Shown piece after piece: positions 52,809 to 64,000 of a stretch of 64,000 nucleotides of DNA. The translations under genes and the position numbers were made by a program. The stretch's first letter is position 1. Each line of letters begins with the position of its first letter. Where the stretch lies: contig WUUP01000002.1 in assembly GCA_009833045.1 (NCBI GenBank), forward strand, positions 310,001 through 374,000, given 5' to 3'. This DNA comes from Saprospirales bacterium GYS_P2D. GTDB taxonomy: Bacteria > Bacteroidota > Bacteroidia > Chitinophagales > Saprospiraceae. A model generated the notes under the pieces. That model was not told where the DNA came from and searched no databases. It worked only from the letters and a program-made list of their open reading frames with translations.

Positions 52809-53510
52809 TTAGCTATTAGATTTATCTTTTTTCTTACGTGAAAGAACTTCATCTACTAAGCCATATTCTTTGGCTTCAGTAGCGGTCATCCAGTTATCAC
52901 GATCACAGTCCTTTTCTATAGTATCTACATCTTTTCCAGTATGTTCAGCCATGATCTCGTAGAGTTCACGCTTCATAGTCTTGATGAGATTATATGAGAT
53001 CTCCATATCAGAAAACTGTCCCTGCATACCCCCAGACGGTTGGTGGATCATCACTCGACTGTGTGGCAGACAGCTTCTTTTTCCCTTAGTCCCAGCGCAT
53101 AAAAGTACTGCTCCCATAGAAGCTGCTAAGCTCGTACAAATCGTATTGACATCTGGCACTACATACTGCATTGTATCATAAATACCAAGACCAGCGATCA
53201 CACTACCACCAGGACTATTGATGAACATCTGAATATCCATCTTAGGGTCAGTAGATTCGAGGAATAGCAACTGTGCCTGTACCACATTAGCTACATAATC
53301 ATTGACAGGTACACCCATGAAGATCACTCTGTCCATCATCAAACGTGAGAAAACATCCATCCCTACTACATTAAGCTGACGCTCTTCGATCACCTGAGGA
53401 GTAAATCCATCTATCTGAGGGATACTGTTTTCCATATATTTCTCTAAGTGCATGCTACTCATCCCAAGGTGTCTGGTAGCATACTTCTTAAATTCATTGC
53501 TGTTAATCAT
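52809..53510 (-). CDS. clpP: ATP-dependent Clp protease proteolytic subunit ClpP
   Basis: I start at ATG 53510; the codon before it is TTG. The 233-residue serine protease has catalytic serine in CTSLAASMGAVLLCAGTKGKR, histidine in LPHSRVMIHQPSGGMQGQFSDMEI, and aspartate in the DCDRDNWMTATEAKEYGLVDEVL region. The ~35-residue N-terminal extension before VIEERQLNVVGMDVFSRLMMDRVIF is longer than in E. coli and is probably a propeptide. The order tig-clpP-clpX is the classic arrangement. Confidence 0.96.
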   Translation of the reverse strand: MINSNEFKKYATRHLGMSSMHLEKYMENSIPQIDGFTPQVIEERQLNVVGMDVFSRLMMDRVIFMGVPVNDYVANVVQAQLLFLESTDPKMDIQMFINSPGGSVIAGLGIYDTMQYVVPDVNTICTSLAASMGAVLLCAGTKGKRSCLPHSRVMIHQPSGGMQGQFSDMEISYNLIKTMKRELYEIMAEHTGKDVDTIEKDCDRDNWMTATEAKEYGLVDEVLSRKKKDKSNS

Positions 53511-53572
53511 CAATCTTTCTTTTTAAATTTTAATCCTTCGTAATAAGTCCTAAGGTAAGTAACAGATTATTC

Positions 53573-54934
53573 CTAATCAATGTTCTCTTGGAGACCTTTT
53601 ACTATAGATTTATATTCATCAATGCTGACTGTTTTTTCATTGAGCTTGACGACATCTTTCACTTTAGACAGCACTGTCTCTGCTAAAAGTTCTTCGTACT
53701 CCTTCTGTACCGTTTCTTGATTTTGCATCAAGCGATCTACCATATCATCATAATTGATACCTGGCATGCTGCCATACTGAGCGAATTGAGCTTGAATCTT
53801 ATTCCTCAAAGAGGCTCTTAGTTCAGCTGCACCTATCTCAAGATCATGAGCTTTCGCTATTTTTTGCTTAATAAGCGTCCACGTCAAGTTTTTAGCGAAT
53901 CCTGGATAATCCTTTTCTATATCTTCTGCTGACACTGATTCATTGGTAGCTTGGAGCCATTTTTTCAAGAACTCATCAGGGAATTCGAGCTCATTAGATT
54001 CAATCAACTTATCCAGTATATATCTTTTTGTGATTGACTCTCCCTGCTGATTATAAAACTTCTCGAGTTCTTCTCTCAATAGCTCACGTGCTTCGTCTTC
54101 TGTTTTAGCTTTATCCTCACCGAAAGCTTTTTCATATAGCTCCTCACCTAGCTCTGCAGGCTGGAGGCGCTTGATAGTTGCGATGATCGCTCTATAATCA
54201 GCAGTGATGTCCTCTGGAGCATCTTTGAGGAAGTATTTCTTTACGTAGTCCTCTTGAGCGTCTTTTTCAAATTCGAATATATTCAGCTCAAACTCATCAC
54301 CTAACTTTTTACCCAATACCTGTTTCTGATAGTCATCTGTCAGCCTATCTGGCATTGCAGTTATAGTAGTGCTGAATGCTTCTCTACCTTCAGGCGCATT
54401 CAATTCAGTTATCTCGATCGATACGATATCATTCTCTTCGATTTCACTATCGACTTCCTCTTGAGTTCCATATCTTTTTTGGATGTTAGTGAGCTCTTCG
54501 TCGATCAGACTATCTTCTATGGATACCTTCACATCATCATATTCATCTTCTTCCCCCGCTCCTACTACATCAAAGTCTGGCGCTAATCCTAAATCGAAGA
54601 TAAATTCAAAATCTCCAAGATTTTTCATATCGAAATCAATCTGCTCTTGATTTTCTGATGGAAGAGGATTTCCTAATATATCGAGCTTATTATCTACGAT
54701 ATAATCAGAAAGCGCTTGCTGTAGCTTGTCATTCACTACCTCGGCTAATACTGACTTACCATACATTTTCTTGATTGCGGAGATTGGAACTTTTCCTTTT
54801 CTGAATCCTTTGAGGTGCGCCTTATCTTTGTACTTCTTTATCTCTGCGTTAAACTTGTCTTGATAATCAGCTTGTTCTAACACAATAGTAAGTTGTGATG
54901 AGAGTTTGCCCGTCTCAACTAATTCTGTCTTCAT
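53573..54934 (-). CDS. tig: Trigger factor chaperone
   Basis: This 453-residue protein has the ribosome-binding domain (~1-115) with the tail-loop signature AHLKGFRKGKVPISAIKKMYGKSVLAEVVNDKLQQAL, where GFRxGKxP contacts ribosomal protein L23. A diverged PPIase-like domain follows (NDIVSIEITELNAPEGREAF...LGKKLGDEFELNIF), then a helical C-terminal chaperone domain. The FKBP active-site aromatic residues are poorly kept, so isomerase activity is doubtful. It is the first gene of tig-clpP-clpX and lies downstream of tRNA-Leu on the same strand. Confidence 0.93.
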   Translation of the reverse strand: MKTELVETGKLSSQLTIVLEQADYQDKFNAEIKKYKDKAHLKGFRKGKVPISAIKKMYGKSVLAEVVNDKLQQALSDYIVDNKLDILGNPLPSENQEQIDFDMKNLGDFEFIFDLGLAPDFDVVGAGEEDEYDDVKVSIEDSLIDEELTNIQKRYGTQEEVDSEIEENDIVSIEITELNAPEGREAFSTTITAMPDRLTDDYQKQVLGKKLGDEFELNIFEFEKDAQEDYVKKYFLKDAPEDITADYRAIIATIKRLQPAELGEELYEKAFGEDKAKTEDEARELLREELEKFYNQQGESITKRYILDKLIESNELEFPDEFLKKWLQATNESVSAEDIEKDYPGFAKNLTWTLIKQKIAKAHDLEIGAAELRASLRNKIQAQFAQYGSMPGINYDDMVDRLMQNQETVQKEYEELLAETVLSKVKDVVKLNEKTVSIDEYKSIVKGLQENID

Positions 54935-54995
54935 AAATAGAAATTATTGTAAAAAAGAGGAAGTGTTGTAATGAATATCGATGTGATTATTGAAA

Positions 54996-55080
54996 TGGTG
55001 CGGGTGGAGGGACTCGAACCCCCACGCCGTGAAGCACTAGATCCTAAGTCTAGCGTGTCTACCAATTTCACCACACCCGC
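54996..55080 (-). tRNA. tRNA-Leu (anticodon UAG), CCA encoded
   Basis: On the minus strand this 85-nt class II tRNA has acceptor GCGGGTG / CACCCGC, D-arm with GGTAGACAC, anticodon stem CTAGA / TCTAG around loop CTTAGGA (anticodon TAG in DNA), a long variable arm TGCTTCACGGCGT, T-arm GGGGG-TTCGAGT-CCCTC and an encoded ACCA 3' end. It reads CUA and likely other CUN codons. Confidence 0.96.
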
Positions 55081-55095
55081 ATTTCAATGAGGCCG

Positions 55096-55103
55096 CAAAT
55101 ATA
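55096..55103 (-). promoter_or_regulatory. -7 promoter box of tRNA-Leu
   Basis: On the minus strand TATATTTG matches TAnnTTTG and lies 15 nt upstream of the mature tRNA 5' end. No clear TTTG at -33. Confidence 0.6.
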
Positions 55104-55203
55104 TAATCTTTTTATAAATATTCTGAAATCACAATTTTTTTTTCTGAAACTTTTTTTCCTCCATTAAAGGTTATAAATTAGACTTTGTCTAAATCTAAAC
55201 ACC

Positions 55204-57441
55204 ATGCCTACAGTAACTGAAGTCATATCGAAAAACGAGCTGGAGAAGATAGATGAGATATTTAACTCACTAATCCAATCGCTGTACTCCAAGCTCCAAG
55301 GTGACGACGCTGAAAATATACGGAAGGCATACGAGATGGCTCGTGATGCCCATATCTATCAGCGTAGGAGATCGGGCGAACCATATATCCACCATCCCCT
55401 CGAGGTAGCTCGGATCTGCCATGAGGAAATAGGTCTGGGACCGACAGCTATCATAGGAGCGCTACTGCATGATGTAGTAGAAGACACCCCCGTGAAACTC
55501 ACAGAAATACAAGATGCATTCGGACCTAAAGTAAAAAATCTCGTAGATGGCCTCACCAAACTGGATGGCCTTTACAATAGTGAAAATAAAAATGCCGAAA
55601 ACCTCAAAAAGGTCCTCAGTACTCTCGTAGATGATGTCAGGGTCGTACTGATCAAAATGGCGGATAGAATACATAATCTACGGACCATACAGTCTATGCC
55701 CAATCATAAAAAGCTACGAATAGCCGCAGAGACCATGTATATCTACGCTCCCCTCGCCCATCGACTCGGTCTATATAAGATCAAGACAGAATTTGAGGAT
55801 ATCTGCATGAAAATCACCGATAAAGAGAAATATCTCGAGATCCAGAGCAAGATAAAATCCACAGCAGAAGAACGTCAGAAATATATTAATCGATTCATCG
55901 GTCCTATACAGATCAAAATCAAGGAGCTCGAAGTACCGCATCGTATATTAGGCAGACCAAAAGCCATCTCCTCAATATTCAATAAGATCAAAAAGAAGAA
56001 TGTAGAGTTTGAGGAGATCTATGATTTATTTGCCGTCAGGATCATCGTAGATGTACCTCGTCATCAAGAAAAATCCATCTGCTGGCAAGTGTACTCTATT
56101 ATAACCGACTACTACAAGCCGATCCCTGAGCGACTAAAGGACTGGATTACGACTCCAAAAGGTAATGGCTATGAGTCACTCCACACGACAGTCATAGGAC
56201 CCTCAGGACGATTTGTCGAGGTACAGATCCGTAGTGAGCGCATGGATGATATCGCTGAAAGAGGATTCGCTGCCCACTGGAAGTACAAAGGCATCAAAAG
56301 TGATGATGATGTGTACGAAAAATGGCTCGATAATATCCGGACACTGATGGAGAATCAAAACGGTGACGCTGTTGATTTCCTAAATGATTTCAAGACTAAT
56401 CTATTTAAAGAAGAAGTCTATGTATTCACACCAAAAGGTGATATGCGCATATTGCCGAAAGGCGCTACTGCTTTAGATTTTGCATTTGACATACACTCGG
56501 ATGTAGGGGCGAGTGCGACCTCATTCAAGATCAATAATAAGCTCGTCCCGATGGGCTATGTACTACAAAATGGAGATCAGATCAAAGTAAATACTAACAA
56601 ATCTCAATCTCCGAAAGAAGGATGGCTCAAACTCGTAATAACAGGTAAAGCAAGATCAAAAATCAGATCTGCCCTCAATGAGAAAAAGCGTCTGGCTGCC
56701 GAGCTCGGCAAAGAAGCGCTCATACGCAAAATGAATAATCATAAGGTAGACTTTGAGGAAAATGCAGAAGTCGTGGTGAATCACTATGGCTACAAAAACA
56801 GGCAAGAACTCTATTTGGAAATAGAGAATGGCAATGTCAAATTACAGGACTTCAATAAAATATTTGAGGTAGTATCAGGTGCACTGACAGTCAAGTCTGA
56901 CAAGCAAGCTAAAGAAGAAGCCAACCAAGTATCTGATGCTCAGACTCAGCAACCCTCTCCTAAGTCAAGTAAGAAAAAGACAAAATCAGCCATCATCATT
57001 AATGGACAACCTGATGAGTCATTTGACTATGTACTTTCTAACTGCTGTAATCCAGTACCAGGAGATGACATATTTGCCTTCTTGACGAGCAATAGTGGCA
57101 TGAAAATCCACAGATTCAACTGTAGTAACGCCTCCAATCTATTCACTAACTACGGATACCGAATACTCAAAGCAGAATGGGCAGGTCAAGCTAATAGAGA
57201 TTTTCTGGTAGAACTCAAGATCACTGGAGTCGATACTGGCCCAGGAGTCATCCAGCAGCTCACTAATGAAATCTCAACTAAGATGGGAGTCAATATTAAG
57301 TCATTCAGTATATCTGGGGAAGAAGGCATTTTTGAAGGGAGAATCAAGATCATAGTAAAAGACAAAGATCAGCTCGATACTATCATGAATCGAGTCAAGA
57401 AAATAAATAATATCTCGACAGTAGACAGGGTCATCGTATAA
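55204..57441 (+). CDS. Bifunctional (p)ppGpp synthetase/hydrolase (Rel/SpoT type)
   Basis: The protein has 745 residues. The hydrolase HD domain is intact: [12 protein letters not shown] (H63/H64), LLHDVVEDT (89-95) and [12 protein letters not shown]. The synthetase domain has [28 protein letters not shown] and [29 protein letters not shown] domain ([31 protein letters not shown]), a helical and CC/zinc-finger-like part with [15 protein letters not shown], and a C-terminal ACT domain (~670-745) follow. With both active sites present it should make and destroy (p)ppGpp. It starts a plus-strand group with a Fur protein 16 nt downstream. Confidence 0.95.
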   Translation: MPTVTEVISKNELEKIDEIFNSLIQSLYSKLQGDDAENIRKAYEMARDAHIYQRRRSGEPYIHHPLEVARICHEEIGLGPTAIIGALLHDVVEDTPVKLTEIQDAFGPKVKNLVDGLTKLDGLYNSENKNAENLKKVLSTLVDDVRVVLIKMADRIHNLRTIQSMPNHKKLRIAAETMYIYAPLAHRLGLYKIKTEFEDICMKITDKEKYLEIQSKIKSTAEERQKYINRFIGPIQIKIKELEVPHRILGRPKAISSIFNKIKKKNVEFEEIYDLFAVRIIVDVPRHQEKSICWQVYSIITDYYKPIPERLKDWITTPKGNGYESLHTTVIGPSGRFVEVQIRSERMDDIAERGFAAHWKYKGIKSDDDVYEKWLDNIRTLMENQNGDAVDFLNDFKTNLFKEEVYVFTPKGDMRILPKGATALDFAFDIHSDVGASATSFKINNKLVPMGYVLQNGDQIKVNTNKSQSPKEGWLKLVITGKARSKIRSALNEKKRLAAELGKEALIRKMNNHKVDFEENAEVVVNHYGYKNRQELYLEIENGNVKLQDFNKIFEVVSGALTVKSDKQAKEEANQVSDAQTQQPSPKSSKKKTKSAIIINGQPDESFDYVLSNCCNPVPGDDIFAFLTSNSGMKIHRFNCSNASNLFTNYGYRILKAEWAGQANRDFLVELKITGVDTGPGVIQQLTNEISTKMGVNIKSFSISGEEGIFEGRIKIIVKDKDQLDTIMNRVKKINNISTVDRVIV

Positions 57442-57457
57442 CTTACAAATACTACTA

Positions 57458-57922
57458 ATGCAAGAGCAAATCACTCTCCATGACAAGTTAGCTGCTGCAA
57501 AAAAGAAGTTTAAAAGCTTTTTAGAAACTAATAAGAATAGGAAAACTCCCGAACGCTTTGCGATCTTGGAAGAAATCTATCTCAACCAACATCATTTTGA
57601 TGCAGAGTCGCTCTATATCAAGATGAAACAGAACTCGTATCGGGTGAGTCGAGCGACAATCTACAATACACTCGACATATTAGTGGAGTGTGATCTCGTC
57701 ATGCGCCACCAGTTTGGTAATAACAAAACGCTCTATGAAAAATGCTACGGCTTTGAAGAGCACGATCATATAGTCTGTGATATCTGCGGTGCTATAGAGG
57801 AATTTGCAGATCCTCGGATCAAGGATATTATCCAAGAAAAGAGCGCCTCGATGAATTTTGATGTATCAAGACATGCTCTAAATATATATGGGGTGTGCGA
57901 AAGTTGTCAGAATTCTGAGTAA
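57458..57922 (+). CDS. Fur-family transcriptional regulator
   Basis: The protein has 154 residues. The winged helix ([29 protein letters not shown] and [21 protein letters not shown]) is followed by a dimerisation domain with structural CxxC pairs in [11 protein letters not shown] and GVCESCQ. Regulatory metal ligands lie in EEHDHIVCD. It is of the Fur/PerR type; there is no histidine-rich stretch like that in the protein at 19421, so the two probably sense different metals or peroxide. It starts 16 nt after the Rel/SpoT stop, so co-transcription is likely. Confidence 0.9.
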   Translation: MQEQITLHDKLAAAKKKFKSFLETNKNRKTPERFAILEEIYLNQHHFDAESLYIKMKQNSYRVSRATIYNTLDILVECDLVMRHQFGNNKTLYEKCYGFEEHDHIVCDICGAIEEFADPRIKDIIQEKSASMNFDVSRHALNIYGVCESCQNSE

Positions 57923-59906
<1,984 letters not shown>

Positions 59907-59931
59907 ATCAATAAAATAAATCCTAATCCGT

Positions 59932-61371
59932 CTAATATAGTTTATATATATCTACTATCATGTCCTCCATATGCCCTCTCATTTTGCGATTTCCACATTG
60001 ATGCCCATTTGCTATGATCGATATAGCTATCCACTTTCCACTTTGTGTCTTTATTATACCTGCATATGATAACACACCAGAGATAGATCCTGATTTGAGA
60101 TAGGCATTTTGTACACTTGGCTTTGATCGGAGTAGGTACTTGACACTACCCTCTTTCCCTACTTTAGGTAGCAATAGTTTTAAGTCATCGACTTGATACT
60201 TTTGGGCATAGGAGTATAGGACTTTAGTCAATGATGAGGGTGTCACGGTATTAGCTATAGCTAATCCACTGCCATCTCGTTGTTTAACTTCATGTGAAGC
60301 GACACCTACTTTTTCCAGCCATTCATTAACTGTCGCTTCTGCATTTTTAAAACTTCCAAGTCCCTTTTCCTGAGCTGCCATTGTTTTGTAAAATGCTTCA
60401 CAGTACAGATTGTGCGATACAGTATTGGCTCTTTTGACCAGCTCCCTGAGTGAGGGTGACTCTATCGTCCATAGTGATACCGCTTGAGAGGTATCCAGTG
60501 GGTCGTGGCAGACTCGGATTCGCTCGGATTTGATTCCTAATTGTAGTAGGTAGATCTTAAGATACCTCAAAAAAAATATCGGGGGATCTGGTATCGCTCC
60601 CCGTATGTCAAAGTCTCCCTGACCTGGCGGAATCGTACCTCGGATCACCCTACTATATCCATATGGATCGCCATAGAGATATGCATTGTCCCCAGAGCCT
60701 GTAGCCCCTGTTAGTACTTTGCTTTCATGCTGTAGACCTATGCCAGATGGCTCTACTCTATCCACTGCGGCAGGCTCACCAGACTGAGTCGATCGATCAA
60801 AATAAAGTGTATACTCGTTCTCGTTGATATTGATGGCATAGGCTCCTGCTGCATAATAATTGCACAGATCATCCCAGCTCCACTGATCACAGATACCATA
60901 GGGAGTAAATCTACTCGCATCTATGATCAGATCTCCATCTATGCATTTGACCCCGGTTGAGGACAGCTTACTGTATATCTGAGACATGAGGGCATCCAGA
61001 TCAAAGTCTCCCTGCTCTTGACTCCCCAATGATGGATCACCCATTCCTGCTATGATCAAGTCTCCATGTAGAGTACCTGAGGCATCGATCTCGCCACGTA
61101 TGTATATCGGTGTACGATAGTGGTAGTCTCCTCCCATGATATCCATGGTCGCAAGCGTAGTAATCAGCTTCAGAGTAGATGCCGGCGTGAATGCCTCAGA
61201 GTCATTATATCCGGCTATAGATTCACCAGTTTGTAGATCTACTATGCTATAGCCAAAATGAGTATGTTTCAAATCATCTCGGTCCAAAATACTGAGCATC
61301 TCACTCGACTGACCTGTCAGCTCAATAACAAAAAGCAAGGTGCATGCTCTAATCCAAATACTCATGATCAT
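59932..61371 (-). CDS. dacB: D-alanyl-D-alanine carboxypeptidase/endopeptidase (PBP4 / S13 family)
   Basis: This 479-residue protein has a signal peptide (~1-21, CTLLFVIELTGQ). Penicillin-binding motifs: SxxK in FTPASTLKLITTLA, SxN in NTVSHNLYCEAF and KSG in AYLKSGSISGVLSYAG. The large insert between the first two motifs, with GDLIIAGMGDPSL and CIDGDLIIDASRF, is typical of the S13/DacB class. It trims and hydrolyses peptidoglycan cross-links in the periplasm. The 5' end overlaps the upstream M14-like gene by 23 nt; ATG 61365 would shorten that to 17. Confidence 0.92.
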   Translation of the reverse strand: MIMSIWIRACTLLFVIELTGQSSEMLSILDRDDLKHTHFGYSIVDLQTGESIAGYNDSEAFTPASTLKLITTLATMDIMGGDYHYRTPIYIRGEIDASGTLHGDLIIAGMGDPSLGSQEQGDFDLDALMSQIYSKLSSTGVKCIDGDLIIDASRFTPYGICDQWSWDDLCNYYAAGAYAININENEYTLYFDRSTQSGEPAAVDRVEPSGIGLQHESKVLTGATGSGDNAYLYGDPYGYSRVIRGTIPPGQGDFDIRGAIPDPPIFFLRYLKIYLLQLGIKSERIRVCHDPLDTSQAVSLWTIESPSLRELVKRANTVSHNLYCEAFYKTMAAQEKGLGSFKNAEATVNEWLEKVGVASHEVKQRDGSGLAIANTVTPSSLTKVLYSYAQKYQVDDLKLLLPKVGKEGSVKYLLRSKPSVQNAYLKSGSISGVLSYAGIIKTQSGKWIAISIIANGHQCGNRKMRGHMEDMIVDIYKLY

Positions 61372-62311
61372 ATGCTATGTGAAACAATGCATCCCCATGA
61401 TGGACTACCGAAGCATTATTGTGCCCGATGATATGGCCACTCCGCTTAGATATGATCTTTTTCGTTCGATCTCCTTGCGGACTATTGATGACGCCGAGGG
61501 GTTCTCCTTTATTGATCATAATACCTGACTGACGAGTCCATGTGAATAGTCCTGCATCTGAGGCCCGCACCCACCCTGTCTTAGTGGCATGAATAGACCG
61601 GTGCTTAGGTGCAGGTGCCGAGTCCCTCATCTGGAGATGGTGTAGTACTCGGAGTATCCCATCATAGCCACTCTCAATAGAGTAGCCGCACAGACGCTCG
61701 GACTCTCCACCCTCATATACTATGACGGGCACTTGCATTTCATTAGCAGTCTTTCTGAATGATTTAGGTATGACAGTTTTTTGAATGACATATGGAGCTG
61801 CAAATACTTTGGCTAACTCTCTGGCACCTTCATCTGTCTTGCTATACCGTATCTGAGGATAGTTATATCTGGAAGCTCCTCCCGTATGAAAGTCAATCGC
61901 AAAATCTACATGGGGCAAAATCGTCTTAGTCAAGGTAGCAGCCACTCTCGATGCTAATGATCCCGTAGCCGTACCTGGAAAGGATCGATTCACATCTTTA
62001 CCATCTGGTACATCTCTGTTAAAATTGATGAATCCATATACATTGAGTAAGGAAATAGCAATCACATTCCCACGCTGAAGATGACTAAGAGCTCCATAGT
62101 CTATAGCTCTGCGTACGATCTCTATGCCATTGATCTCGTCTCCATGTACGCCTCCCAGAAGTAGCAAAGTAGGTCCCGGTCGCTCACTACAGTATACATG
62201 AGCTTTGATATTGATCCTGGTCCCAGAAGGCAGCCTACTCACACTGATGTCCACGATACTACTCTCCCCAGGGCCGATTTCTTGACCCGCTATATTCAGT
62301 CCTTCTCTCAT
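61349..62311 (-). CDS. Succinylglutamate desuccinylase/aspartoacylase-like M14 metallohydrolase
   Basis: The protein has 320 residues. Zinc site: LLLGGVHGDEINGIEIVRRA (HxxE), a later histidine in VDFAIDFHTGGASRYNYPQIR, and catalytic glutamate in VPVIVYEGGESERL. FINFNRDVPDGKDVNRSFPG matches the AstE/AspA group that acts on N-acyl amino acids. The C-terminal ~85 residues (KTGWVRASDAGLFTWTRQSG, EPLGVINSPQGDRTKKIISKRSGHIIGH) are a biotinyl/lipoyl-like beta barrel. No signal peptide is seen. It overlaps the rimK-like gene by 4 nt, so hydrolase and ligase are translationally coupled. Confidence 0.88.
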   Translation of the reverse strand: MREGLNIAGQEIGPGESSIVDISVSRLPSGTRINIKAHVYCSERPGPTLLLLGGVHGDEINGIEIVRRAIDYGALSHLQRGNVIAISLLNVYGFINFNRDVPDGKDVNRSFPGTATGSLASRVAATLTKTILPHVDFAIDFHTGGASRYNYPQIRYSKTDEGARELAKVFAAPYVIQKTVIPKSFRKTANEMQVPVIVYEGGESERLCGYSIESGYDGILRVLHHLQMRDSAPAPKHRSIHATKTGWVRASDAGLFTWTRQSGIMINKGEPLGVINSPQGDRTKKIISKRSGHIIGHNNASVVHHGDALFHIAYDHEYLD

Positions 62312-63189
62312 TTATTCTTGACACTTCTTTCTATATACTGGATGATTCGTTTAGAGACATCTACTTTGGTCACGGTCTCTATTCCCTCAAGACCCGGCGA
62401 GGCATTGACCTCGAGCACCAGTGGACCTCGATCAGAGCGTAGCATATCTACTCCAGCTACTTTGAGACCCATGATCTCCACTGCCCGGAGAGCACATTCG
62501 TTTTCTTCATCGGTGAGCTGAGCTGATGTAGCTGTCGCACCCCGATGTAGATTAGATCTGAATTCTCCCTCCTCAGCCTGTCTCACCATACTTGCTACTA
62601 CCTCTCCATCTACCACGAATGCTCTGACATCAGATCCTTTAGACTCCTTGACAAACTCTTGGAGCAATATCTTCTGTCGCACCCCTAAAAATGCCTCCAT
62701 CATACTCTCCATAGTCTTTTGGTCATCAGCTTTGAGTACTCCCAGACCATGCGTACCACTGACCAGCTTTATTATTTTGGGAAAATTTTCAATTTTATCT
62801 GATAATTCACTGATGAAATATTGATTATTACAATACAGAGAAGCTGGCACTGGTATACCATTCATCGATAGGATCTGTAGACAGCTGAGCTTATTGCGAG
62901 CATTGAGCAGAGCATCGGCCTCCAAGATGGTATGTACTCCCATACTCTCCAGCTGACGGATCACAGACGCTCCAGTCTGCGTGACGGTATGACCTATCCG
63001 AGGGATCACTGCATCGTATCCCTGCACCGGCTGTCCATTAAAGTAGAGTTCCAATTTACCATTGGACACATACATATCGCAGAGGACATGATCGATCACT
63101 CGTACGAAATGACCCCGACGTCTTGCAGCATTATACAAACTACGAGTACTGTAAAGCTCACTACTTCTGGACAGGATTAATATGCGCAT
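62308..63189 (-). CDS. rimK: RimK-family ATP-grasp alpha-L-glutamate ligase
   Basis: The protein has 293 residues. The N-terminal domain (ILSRSSELYSTRSLYNAARRRGH) and PRIGHTVTQTGASVIRQLESMG are RimK-like. ATP-grasp elements include KLSCLQILSMNGIPVP, PKIIKLVSGTHGLGVLKAD, ILLQEFVKESKGSDVRAFVVDGEVVASMVR, and the Mg2+-binding VAGVDMLRSDRGPLVLEVNASPGLEGIE. E. coli RimK adds glutamates to ribosomal protein S6; homologues ligate glutamate to other substrates. Here the partner is an M14 deacylase-like gene instead of the rimB-type protease. Confidence 0.92.
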   Translation of the reverse strand: MRILILSRSSELYSTRSLYNAARRRGHFVRVIDHVLCDMYVSNGKLELYFNGQPVQGYDAVIPRIGHTVTQTGASVIRQLESMGVHTILEADALLNARNKLSCLQILSMNGIPVPASLYCNNQYFISELSDKIENFPKIIKLVSGTHGLGVLKADDQKTMESMMEAFLGVRQKILLQEFVKESKGSDVRAFVVDGEVVASMVRQAEEGEFRSNLHRGATATSAQLTDEENECALRAVEIMGLKVAGVDMLRSDRGPLVLEVNASPGLEGIETVTKVDVSKRIIQYIERSVKNK

Positions 63190-63318
63190 GATATCCCTTA
63201 TATATTCGTACTATGCTCAGTACAGATTAATAACAGTATTATAAATCACAATATATGGTATAATCAATCAAATCAATCTTAATCAACTATATTGCTACCA
63301 CATCACAAAAAGAATGAT

Positions 63319-64000
63319 ATGGCGAGCGATACGACGGTGCTATTAGATGATAAAAAGGTAATACGGGCATGGGCTCTTTTTGACTGGGCTAACTCTGCCT
63401 ATTCACTGGTCATTTCCACAGCCATATTTCCGATATACTATATCGCCATGTCCCCAGATCACCTCAATATACTGGGCCTCGAAGTGTCTAATAGTGCATT
63501 GTACTCTATATCCATCTCATTCAGCTATCTACTGATCGCTATGATCGCACCTATCTTAGGAGGCATCGCTGACTACGGAGACAAACGACTCTATTTTCTT
63601 AAAATATTCACTACGATTGGTGCTTTTTCTTGTATTGGTCTTTATTTTTTTAATGGGATACCGACTGTTTGGCTGGGTACTATAGCATTTATCATATCTA
63701 CAGTGGGATTTGCAGGGAGTCTCATCTTTTATGATGCCTTCTTACCATCTATAGCCAGCGAGGAGAACTATGATAAAGTCAGTGCTAAAGGCTACGCTTT
63801 TGGCTATGTAGGCAGTGTGATACTTTTAGTATTCATCCTATTGATGAGTCAGAAGCCCACGCTTTTTGGTATGGCAGAGGATAGCTCGCTACCCTATAGA
63901 GTAGGCTTTGTATTAGTCGGCATATGGTGGTTTAGCTTTGCGCAATACTCTTTCTCTCAGCTTCCGAAAGATAAAGGAGGTAAACTTGCAAAAGGCATCG
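63319..64000 (+). CDS. MFS transporter, UMF1/Atg22-like, 3'-truncated by the window
   Basis: The first 227 residues are visible. KKVIRAWALFDWANSAYSLVISTAIFPIYY is the UMF1-family signature, followed by SISISFSYLLIAMIAPILGGIADYGDKRLYFLKIF and membrane segments in the MFS pattern (about six seen). ATG 63319 keeps this frame; the ATG at 63314 is in another frame. Relatives are vacuolar or plasma-membrane effluxers in fungi; bacterial substrates are unknown. The gene continues beyond 64000. Confidence 0.85.
   Translation, partial: MASDTTVLLDDKKVIRAWALFDWANSAYSLVISTAIFPIYYIAMSPDHLNILGLEVSNSALYSISISFSYLLIAMIAPILGGIADYGDKRLYFLKIFTTIGAFSCIGLYFFNGIPTVWLGTIAFIISTVGFAGSLIFYDAFLPSIASEENYDKVSAKGYAFGYVGSVILLVFILLMSQKPTLFGMAEDSSLPYRVGFVLVGIWWFSFAQYSFSQLPKDKGGKLAKGI

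Noticed and set aside
55179-55187. TAGACTTTG considered as the -7 box of the Rel/SpoT gene
   Set aside because: The spacing between TA and TTTG is three instead of two nucleotides and no -33 element accompanies it, so I did not list it as a promoter.
63314-63316. ATG at 63314 as the start of the MFS gene
   Set aside because: It is out of frame with the AWALFDWANSAY coding sequence, which begins at ATG 63319.

Overview
The window looks like a chromosomal segment of a gliding or gliding-derived member of the Bacteroidota, possibly a Saprospiria/Lewinella-type marine bacterium (the lineage is inference). Direct signs of the phylum are two proteins ending in type IX secretion (T9SS) type B 'gliding motility-associated' tails, one with a T9SS type A-like tail, a PorX-type T9SS regulator, SprB-like repeats, several TAnnTTTG promoter boxes (one with a matching TTTG -33 element), and little use of Shine-Dalgarno sites. 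There is no phage, insertion sequence or CRISPR array in the window.

Layout. (1) 1-5.6 kb: a free-standing LuxR-type HTH protein, a Bax-inhibitor-1 family membrane protein, then a tight five-gene plus-strand operon: coiled-coil protein, longin/roadblock-like protein, Rab-like small GTPase, PAS histidine kinase and single-domain response regulator. Every junction overlaps. A DUF2007 protein and a strong bidirectional terminator follow. (2) 5.6-18.1 kb: a minus-strand L-arabinose locus: two GH51 alpha-L-arabinofuranosidases, a GH127 beta-L-arabinofuranosidase, AraB, AraD, AraA, a lipoprotein aldose 1-epimerase and an SSS sodium/sugar symporter. It runs from arabinoside cleavage to D-xylulose-5-phosphate, without SusC/SusD or a local regulator. 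(3) 18.1-19.3 kb: a non-coding stretch with short duplicated and hairpin-forming repeats, ending at tRNA-Arg(UCG). (4) 19.4-28.1 kb: a Fur-family regulator, small secreted proteins, a beta-helix/diheme-cytochrome lipoprotein pair, an SGNH hydrolase, phosphofructokinase with a mixed nucleotide-site signature, ornithine aminotransferase and PurN. (5) 28.0-35.4 kb: a long minus-strand run FabH-EFP-AccB-AccC-ABC exporter-T9SS protein-PLP deaminase. (6) 35.6-49.3 kb: envelope and secretion functions: thioredoxin-SPOR fusion, giant SprB-like adhesin, DUF1573 lipoprotein, LamG protein, Na/Ca exchanger, TatC, PorX, an HD phosphohydrolase and a very repetitive OmpA/peptidoglycan-binding protein. (7) 49.4-64 kb: housekeeping genes: glyA, truA, clpX, clpP, tig, tRNA-Leu(UAG), (p)ppGpp synthetase/hydrolase, a second Fur protein, purA, a lipoprotein methyltransferase, then an overlapping rimK-like / M14 deacylase-like / dacB-like operon, and a 3'-truncated MFS transporter at the window edge.

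The best candidate for a little-described system is the 1.8-5.3 kb Rab-like GTPase/two-component operon. Also worth attention are the repeat-built OmpA protein at 47.0-49.3 kb, the beta-helix/cytochrome pair, the rimK/M14/dacB operon, the repeat-bearing island beside tRNA-Arg, and two likely leaderless genes (purN and the DUF1573 lipoprotein).
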